12,496 nt of DNA from NCBI GenBank assembly GCA_022712075.1, contig JALAHE010000054.1, forward strand, positions 1-12,496, in the 5' to 3' direction. Source of the stretch: Galactobacter sp. (GTDB lineage Bacteria; Actinomycetota; Actinomycetes; Actinomycetales; Micrococcaceae). The position numbers were made by a program, and so were the translations under genes. Positions within the stretch are counted from its first letter, which is position 1. Each line of letters begins with the position of its first letter. Under the pieces are notes generated by a model. It did no database searches. It was given only the letters and a program-made list of their open reading frames with translations, and was not told where the DNA came from. Positions 6,457-10,909 of the stretch are shown here, piece after piece.

Positions 6457-7718
6457 GCGCGGGCATCCAGGGCACGACGGCGGCCGGTCCCGCGGGCGCT
6501 CCCGCCTCGGTCGTGGGCCTGCTCGCGGCGCTCGAGGGCGTCGGAGCGGATCCCCGCCGCGGGGGCTACACGCGCCCCGGCTTCGGCCGCGAGGAGGCCA
6601 CCCTGCACGAATGGTTTGCGCAGGAGGCCCGCGCCCGAGGGCTGGACGTGGAGCGCGACCGCACCGGCGTGCTGTGGGCCTGGTGGGACGTGCCAGGCGG
6701 CTCGCGCTCGAACGCCGTGGCGACGGGCTCGCACTTGGACTCCGTGCCGGGCGGCGGGCAGTACGACGGGCCGCTGGGGGTCGCCTCGGCCCTGGCCGCC
6801 GTGGACCACCTGCGGCTGCGGAGCTTCTCGCCCTCGCGGCCCTTGGCGCTCGTGGTGTTCCCCGAGGAGGAGGGCTCGCGCTTCGGCGTGGCCTGCCTGG
6901 GCTCGCGGCTCCTGACGGGCCGGCTCGATCCGGCCGAGGCGGCCGGGCTACGGGACGCGTCCGGGGTCACGCTGGCCGAGGCGCTGGCCGAGTCCGGGCT
7001 CGACGCACGCCACCTGGGCCGTGACCAGGCCGCGCTGGATCGCGTGGCCTGCTTCGTTGAACTCCACGTGGAGCAGGGCCGCGGGCTCATCGACCGCGAC
7101 GCGGCCGTAGGCCTGGGCAGCTCGATCCTGGGCCACGGGCGCTGGAGGCTGCGCTTCACGGGTCAGGGCAACCATGCCGGCACCACGCTCATGGAGGACC
7201 GCCGCGATCCGCTCGTCGCCGCAGCGGGGGCCGTCCTCGCCGTGCGTGATGCGGCGCTCGCGGTCCCCGAAGCCCGGGCGACCGTGGGCCGCCTGCAGCC
7301 CCTGCCCGGCGGGACCAACGTCATCGCCTCCGCCGTGGACCTGTGGATCGATGCACGCCACCCCGACGACGACGTGACGGCCGCGCTGCTCGAGTCGATC
7401 CACGCCGCCGCGCGGGCGGCCGCGGAGGCCGAGGGCTGCGAGGCGGAGCTCAGCACCGAGTCCGTGAGCCCCACCGTGCACTTCGACCACGCGCTCACCT
7501 CGCGCCTGGGCGGGGCCCTCGGCGGCGTGCCGGTGCTCGCGACGGGCGCCGGGCACGACGCCGGCGTGCTCGCCGCGGAGATCCCCACGGCCATGCTCTT
7601 CGTCCGCAACCCCACCGGGATCAGCCACTCCCCCGAGGAGTACGCGGCGGACGAGGACGCCGAGGCCGGCGCCGCGGCGCTGGCCGACGCCCTTCAGGGG
7701 CTGCTGCTGGCCCCGTAG
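6453..7718 (+). CDS. M20-family N-carbamoyl-L-amino acid hydrolase / allantoate amidohydrolase-like enzyme
   Basis: A 421-residue binuclear zinc amidohydrolase (hydantoinase/carbamoylase branch of peptidase family M20), which cleaves N-carbamoyl amino acids or ureides such as allantoate to ammonia, carbon dioxide and an amine. GTG at 6453 overlaps the oxidase stop; no strong ribosome site is seen, implying coupling. Predicted zinc ligands fall at family spacing: His94 (GSHLDSVPGGGQYDG), Asp105, Glu140 (PEEEGSRF), His205 (ELHVEQG) and His392 (GISHSPEEY), with Glu139 as general base. The dimerisation/lid domain carries GNHAGTT (His241), and substrate residues probably include Arg385 (VRNPTG) and His368 (GAGHDAG). 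All key residues are intact. Allantoate, N-carbamoyl amino acids, ureidoglycine and beta-ureidopropionate are all possible; pairing with a sarcosine oxidase-like enzyme hints at an N-carbamoyl-N-alkyl amino acid, which is inference. Confidence 0.93.
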   Translation: MSAGIQGTTAAGPAGAPASVVGLLAALEGVGADPRRGGYTRPGFGREEATLHEWFAQEARARGLDVERDRTGVLWAWWDVPGGSRSNAVATGSHLDSVPGGGQYDGPLGVASALAAVDHLRLRSFSPSRPLALVVFPEEEGSRFGVACLGSRLLTGRLDPAEAAGLRDASGVTLAEALAESGLDARHLGRDQAALDRVACFVELHVEQGRGLIDRDAAVGLGSSILGHGRWRLRFTGQGNHAGTTLMEDRRDPLVAAAGAVLAVRDAALAVPEARATVGRLQPLPGGTNVIASAVDLWIDARHPDDDVTAALLESIHAAARAAAEAEGCEAELSTESVSPTVHFDHALTSRLGGALGGVPVLATGAGHDAGVLAAEIPTAMLFVRNPTGISHSPEEYAADEDAEAGAAALADALQGLLLAP

Positions 7719-7738
7719 CCTCCGCTCCCCCACGAACC

Positions 7739-7782
7739 GGGTGTGCCCGCCGAGCTGGTCGGCGGGCACACCCTTGTGCGTT
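7739..7782 (+). terminator. Strong intrinsic terminator of the oxidase-carbamoylase operon
   Basis: A perfect 15-bp stem (7739-7753 with 7759-7773) closes a 5-base loop GCTGG, starting 20 bases after the carbamoylase stop and followed by a mildly T-rich stretch (TTGTGCGTTTCT). The arms begin GGGTGTGCCCG and end CGGGCACACCC. The hairpin is palindromic and could also stop transcription arriving on the minus strand. Confidence 0.88.
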
Positions 7783-7815
7783 TCTGAGATTCATGGCGGG
7801 CTGGCCGGGCCGCGC

Positions 7816-7835
7816 CCGCGCCGGGAACGGCGCGG
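7816..7835. other. 8-bp hairpin with GGAA tetraloop in the intergenic region
   Basis: CCGCGCCG-GGAA-CGGCGCGG is a perfect stem with a GNRA-type loop, within the 284-bp gap between the convergent carbamoylase and OCD-family genes. A similar GGAA-capped stem lies at 12438-12457. It may be a backup terminator or part of a repeat cluster; no T-run follows. Confidence 0.4.
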
Positions 7836-7847
7836 CGCACGCCGCCC

Positions 7848-7874
7848 GCCGAACCCGGCCACGCGCCGTCGGGC
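7848..7874. repeat. Dispersed short repeat, intergenic copy A
   Basis: 27 bases beginning GCCGAACCCGGCCA, matching copy B at 7919-7945 in 25 of 27 positions; its last 21 bases are identical to 4274-4294. The minus-strand core is GCCCGACGGCG. The outer CCCGGC/GTCGGG pairing is conserved in all three copies while the loop varies, suggesting a selected RNA or DNA stem. Confidence 0.65.
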
Positions 7875-7918
7875 CTTCCCAGACGGCGAGGGGCCAGGAG
7901 CTGGTCCGCGACCCGACA

Positions 7919-7945
7919 GCCGAACCCGGCCATCCGCCGTCGGGC
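7919..7945. repeat. Dispersed short repeat, intergenic copy B
   Basis: Second intergenic copy, 71 bp downstream of copy A in the same orientation, differing only at two adjacent bases (TC for CG). It abuts the terminator of the OCD-family gene at 7953. The minus-strand core TGCCCGACGGCGG recurs at 10766-10778 on the plus strand, at the base of the amt terminator. Confidence 0.65.
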
Positions 7946-7952
7946 ACGCCAA

Positions 7953-7984
7953 AGGGGGCCGGAGACTCGCGGCTCCGGCCCCCT
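7953..7984 (-). terminator. Intrinsic terminator of the OCD-family gene
   Basis: A perfect 12-bp stem, AGGGGGCCGGAG (7953-7964) with CTCCGGCCCCCT (7973-7984), encloses an 8-base loop. Read on the minus strand it begins 18 bases after the OCD-family stop and ends in TTT (7953-7951). The T-run is short, as is common in actinobacteria. Confidence 0.8.
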
Positions 7985-8002
7985 GCTCTGGGGTGGGGTG
8001 AT

Positions 8003-9136
8003 TCAGGCGAGGGCCGGCGCGGCCCAGATGTTCAGGCTCGTGCCGATGCCCTTCTCCTTGGCGGAGGCGTAGAGCTCGGTGCCCCACGCGACGTCCTCGA
8101 CGGGCATGCCGCCCACGGAGTAGAGGATGATCTCGTCGTCGGAGGTGCGGCCCGGGGCCTTGCCGGAGACGATGTCGCCGATCTGGTGGATGGAGGAGCG
8201 CTCCATGCGCCCCTCGTTGACGAGGTCGATGAAGTGCGAGCCAACGATGCCGATCTGCTCGTACGCCTCGGTGCCGTACTCCTCGCTCCAGGTGTCGTAG
8301 AGGCCAAGGTAGTCGACGACCTTGCGGGCGCGACCCACCAGGAAGTCGTCCTCGAAGGCCGCTGCGGCCGGCAGGAGGAGCAGCGCGCCGGGGGCGATCC
8401 ACTCCTCCTTGATGAGCGGGAAGCCGGAGGAGCCCTCGGCGGCCGTGGTGGGGGCGGAGATGACCACGCCGGCGCCGCGCACGGCGTCCTCGACCGTGTC
8501 GACCACCACCACGGAGCTCAGCTGCGGGTGCTTGGCGGCGAGCTCCTCGGCGAAGCGCTGGGCGGAGGCTGCGCCGCGGCCCTTGACCTTCACGGTGGTG
8601 ATGCCGGGGCGCAGGGCCAGCACGCCCTCGGCCGTGGTGCGCGCCATGACGCCGGGGCCGATGATCGCGAGCGTCGTGACGTCCTCGCGGGCAAGGTGCT
8701 TGACGCCCACGTTCGGGACGGCGCCCGTGCGGTAGGCGGAGAGCAGGTTGCCGCTCATGACGGCGAGCGGGGCGCCAGTGTCGGTGTCGTTGAGGGTGAA
8801 GAGGTGGATGGAGCGCGGCAGCCCCTTCTTCTTGTTCTCGGCGTTGGAGCCGTACCACTTCACGCCGGTGGTGCCGAAGCGGCCGCCGAGGTAGGCGGGC
8901 ATGGCCATGAAGCGTCGGTCCGGGCCGTCGGCGGGCATCCCTGCGTGCACGGGGATCTCGGGGAAGGTGACCATGGCGCCGTGCGAGTCATGGTTCTCGC
9001 CGGCCATCATGTAGTCGCCCTGGCTCAGGAGCACGAGCGTCTCCTCCATGACGTCGATGCAGCGCACGATGTCGGTCACGCCGGCCTCGATCATCTCCGG
9101 CTCGGAGAGGAAGAGGAGGTCCAGATCGGTGTCCAT
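8003..9136 (-). CDS. Ornithine cyclodeaminase-superfamily protein, 'tyramine oxidase subunit B'-like
   Basis: A 377-residue protein of the ornithine cyclodeaminase/mu-crystallin fold. ATG at 9136 has AAAGGA five bases upstream. The Rossmann NAD(P) site is LAIIGPGVMART (about 157-166). Lys93 (GVKWYGSN) and Arg136 (LLSAYRTGA) match conserved superfamily positions. The region where true cyclodeaminases have a GDxPGK-type stretch with the catalytic Asp reads LLPAAAAFEDDF here, so ornithine cyclodeaminase activity is unlikely. Distinctive stretches (YMMAGENHDSHG, DGPDRRFMAMPAYLGGRF, VGGMPVEDVAWGT) match my memory of actinobacterial proteins annotated tyramine oxidase subunit B; their biochemical role is poorly established to my knowledge. 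No copper amine oxidase gene, the expected partner, is visible here. It is transcribed alone, divergently from amt, with its own terminator. It may instead be a reductase or dehydrogenase for an imine or amino acid. Confidence 0.88.
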   Translation of the reverse strand: MDTDLDLLFLSEPEMIEAGVTDIVRCIDVMEETLVLLSQGDYMMAGENHDSHGAMVTFPEIPVHAGMPADGPDRRFMAMPAYLGGRFGTTGVKWYGSNAENKKKGLPRSIHLFTLNDTDTGAPLAVMSGNLLSAYRTGAVPNVGVKHLAREDVTTLAIIGPGVMARTTAEGVLALRPGITTVKVKGRGAASAQRFAEELAAKHPQLSSVVVVDTVEDAVRGAGVVISAPTTAAEGSSGFPLIKEEWIAPGALLLLPAAAAFEDDFLVGRARKVVDYLGLYDTWSEEYGTEAYEQIGIVGSHFIDLVNEGRMERSSIHQIGDIVSGKAPGRTSDDEIILYSVGGMPVEDVAWGTELYASAKEKGIGTSLNIWAAPALA

Positions 9137-9232
9137 GGGGTTCCTTTCGCCTCGGACCCGCCGGCTCGCGGATCCGTTGTTCATCCCACTCTCCACGGCG
9201 ACACGGGCCGGAAGGCCCACGGACAAGGGACC

Positions 9233-9259
9233 GTAACTGACGTTTCACACCGCTGAAAT
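9233..9259. promoter_or_regulatory. Possible GlnR-like half-site array, upstream copy
   Basis: GTAAC-N6-TTCAC-N6-GAAAT: three pentamers at exact 11-bp spacing. The known actinobacterial GlnR box is GTnAC-n6-GAAAC repeated. The first pentamer matches the a-site fully; the second and third each differ at one position from a GTnAC and a GAAAC site. It sits about 97 bp before the OCD-family start and 230 bp before amt. Degenerate, so tentative. Confidence 0.35.
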
Positions 9260-9270
9260 GTATGACGCGG

Positions 9271-9293
9271 ATTGATAGTTCAACACTAACAAT
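9271..9293. promoter_or_regulatory. Operator-like imperfect palindrome
   Basis: ATTGATAGT-N5-ACTAACAAT: the arms match at 8 of 9 positions around a 5-base spacer, in the least GC-rich part of the region. This size and symmetry suit a dimeric repressor. The left arm shares TGATAGT with the LysR/oxidase promoter at 5215-5221. The binding protein is unknown. Confidence 0.5.
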
Positions 9294-9381
9294 CGCCCTG
9301 CGGGGCGCTAGGAATCGCCAGTATCACGGGGTTCGTCACGACGCGCCGCCCCGCAGACCCTCCCGGCATTCATTCACCAAC

Positions 9382-9419
9382 GGAACGCACTTGTCACCGC
9401 CGCAACACGAAATCGAAAC
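9382..9419 (+). promoter_or_regulatory. Possible GlnR-like half-site array upstream of amt
   Basis: GGAAC-N6-GTCAC-N6-AACAC-N6-GAAAC: four pentamers ending in AC, each exactly 11 bp apart, 72-109 bases before the amt start. The GlnR box (known mainly from Streptomyces) is GTnAC-n6-GAAAC in tandem; GTCAC and GAAAC match half-sites perfectly, and the others are degenerate. Position before an ammonium channel gene is what nitrogen control would predict. Not proven, and the regulator gene is not in the window. Confidence 0.4.
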
Positions 9420-9490
9420 ACCGCCTCAGCACCATGGAAGACGCCGGGCACCGCACCGCCCGCCACCTATCCCCCTTGAGGAGGCCCAGC

Positions 9491-10735
9491 ATGACCACCC
9501 CATCCGCCGACCTTGCGTGGGGGCTCACCGCCCTCGCCTTTGTCACCTTCATGCTCTGCGGCATCGCCCTGTACTACGCGGGCATCGCGGGCCGGAAGAA
9601 CCCCCTGAACATGATCATGATGGTCATCGGCTCGCTCGCTGTGACGGCCGTGCTCTACGTGGCGTTTGTCCACGGCCTGGTGCTCGGCGACTCCGTCCTG
9701 GGCCTCGGGCTCATCGGTAACCCGCTGCAGTTCCTCGGCATGGAATCGGCCATGACCAACACGGAGTCCGGCGGCCCCGAGGACGCCTGGACCTTCGCCT
9801 TCTACCTCATGTTCGCCGCGATCACCGTGGCGATCGTGAGCTCAGGCGCGCTGGGCCGCATGAAGTTCGGCGCGTGGCTCGTCTTCTCCGGGCTGTGGCT
9901 CGTGCTCGTCTACGCGCCGGTGGCGCACTGGGTCTTCGCCTTCGACGACGAGGAGACCGGCACCGTGGGTGGCTGGCTGCGCAATGTGGTGGGCCTTCAC
10001 GACTTCGCCGGCGGCACCGCCGTGCACATGAACGCCGGCATGGCGGCCCTGGCCCTCGCCCTCGTCCTCGGCAAGCGCAAGGACACGAGCGAGCGCCCGC
10101 ACAACCTCCCCCTCGTGGTGCTGGGCGGTTCGATGCTCTTCCTCGGCTGGTTCGGCTTCAACGGCGGCTCGGGCGGCGGCGCGACCTTCACCTCGCAGTA
10201 CGCCATCCTCACCACGATCCTGGCCGCGTGCACCGGCACCCTCGGCTACCTGCTCGTGGAGAAGAAGCGCACGGGCCGCATGACCACCTTCGGCCTCATC
10301 ACGGGCCTGATCGGCGGTCTCGTCGGCATCACGCCGTGCGCCGACGCCGTCTCCCCGCTCGGCGCGTTGTTCGTGGGCCTCGTGGCCGGTGCGCTCGTCT
10401 CCTGGGCCGTGACGTGGAAGAGCAAGTGGGGCATCGACGAGTCCCTCGACGCCTTCGCGGTCCACGGCGTGGGCGGCATCGCCGGCACCATCTGCGTCAT
10501 CTTCATCGGCGCGGCGAGCGCCCCGGCCGGCGTCACCGGCATCCTCTTTGGCGGCGATCCCTCCATCATCTGGCGCGAGCTCGTGGCCATCGTGGCCACG
10601 TGCGCCTACTCCTTCCTCGTGACCGCCGCCCTGGCCTGGTTCATGAAGCGCACCATGGGCCTGCGCGTCGAGGAGACGGTGGAGGAGCGCGGCCTGGATC
10701 AGTCCCTCCACGCCGAGTCGGCCTACGACCGCTGA
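9491..10735 (+). CDS. amt: Ammonium transporter, Amt/MEP/Rh family
   Basis: A 414-residue, 11-helix trimeric ammonium channel of the cytoplasmic membrane. ATG at 9491 has GAGGAGG six bases upstream; the in-frame ATG at 9434 would add a charged, non-membrane leader and lacks this site. Key residues are present: the structural Asp171 in HDFAGGTAVHMNAG, the pore twin histidines His179 and His325 (DAFAVHGVGGIAGT), and the LGWFGFNGGSGG helix. The C-terminal tail keeps the conserved MGLRVEETVEERGLDQSLHAESAYDR-type pattern (residues about 389-414) that contacts neighbouring subunits and PII protein. Oddities: the loop before Asp171 is long and acidic (AFDDEETGTVGGWL), and the usual GAxAER after helix 4 reads SGALGRMKF. 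No glnK or glnD follows, unlike many amtB operons; a hairpin ends the unit, so amt is monocistronic. Nitrogen control is likely. Confidence 0.96.
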   Translation: MTTPSADLAWGLTALAFVTFMLCGIALYYAGIAGRKNPLNMIMMVIGSLAVTAVLYVAFVHGLVLGDSVLGLGLIGNPLQFLGMESAMTNTESGGPEDAWTFAFYLMFAAITVAIVSSGALGRMKFGAWLVFSGLWLVLVYAPVAHWVFAFDDEETGTVGGWLRNVVGLHDFAGGTAVHMNAGMAALALALVLGKRKDTSERPHNLPLVVLGGSMLFLGWFGFNGGSGGGATFTSQYAILTTILAACTGTLGYLLVEKKRTGRMTTFGLITGLIGGLVGITPCADAVSPLGALFVGLVAGALVSWAVTWKSKWGIDESLDAFAVHGVGGIAGTICVIFIGAASAPAGVTGILFGGDPSIIWRELVAIVATCAYSFLVTAALAWFMKRTMGLRVEETVEERGLDQSLHAESAYDR

Positions 10736-10769
10736 CCTGGACGGGCCTGACGGCCCGGCCCCGCCTGCC

Positions 10770-10838
10770 CGACGGCGGGTGTTCGCCTCCCAGCCCTGGC
10801 TCGGGCTGGGAGGCGGGCACCCGCCGTCGCCCTTTCTT
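10770..10838 (+). terminator. Very long intrinsic terminator of amt
   Basis: A 27-bp stem (10770-10796 with 10803-10829) with only two G-U pairs (10782-10783 with 10816-10817) and a 6-base loop, followed by CCCTTTCTTG. The inner 13 bp (CGCCTCCCAGCCC) and outer 12 bp are both perfect. It starts 35 bases after the amt stop. The outer left arm contains the dispersed repeat core (TGCCCGACGGCGG from 10766). Confidence 0.9.
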
Positions 10839-10869
10839 GTGTCGGCCCCGGCGCGCATCATGGAACTCA

Positions 10870-10891
10870 GGCCGCGCGAGGGGGCGCGGCC
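10870..10891 (+). other. Hairpin upstream of the second MFS gene
   Basis: GGCCGCGC-N6-GCGCGGCC, a perfect 8-bp stem ending 8 bases before the GGGGAG ribosome site of the next gene. It resembles the stem before the EamA gene (3310-3330) and the one after GH2 (3210-3234). A promoter for the MFS gene should lie between 10838 and about 10870, but I cannot pick one out. Confidence 0.35.
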
Positions 10892-10909
10892 CCAACCCTG
10901 GGGAGTGCC

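Larger units (their letters stand above)
9137..9490. promoter_or_regulatory. 354-bp divergent regulatory region between the OCD-family gene and amt
   Basis: No credible gene is seen in either strand; the frames open across it are arginine- and proline-rich shadows. It must contain the promoters of both genes. The least GC-rich part (about 9255-9295) is the likely core. Candidate sites are listed separately: 11-bp-spaced half-sites at 9233-9259 and 9382-9419 and an imperfect palindrome at 9271-9293. The amt start is set by GAGGAGG (9478-9484), six bases before the ATG. The amt leader is therefore probably long; I see no recognisable riboswitch. Confidence 0.7.

Noticed and set aside
7783..7952. 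CRISPR-like or phage attachment array
   Set aside because: Only two 27-bp copies, 71 bp apart, with no regular spacers, cas genes, integrase or tRNA; better described as dispersed palindromic repeats.
7343..9256. 637-codon plus-strand open frame across the carbamoylase end, the intergenic region and antisense to the OCD gene
   Set aside because: It crosses two clear terminators and opposes a well-recognised gene; no family signature is seen.
9300..9490. Riboswitch or small protein in the long amt leader
   Set aside because: No recognisable conserved aptamer pattern and no short frame with a good ribosome site; the frames present are Arg/Pro/His-rich shadows.
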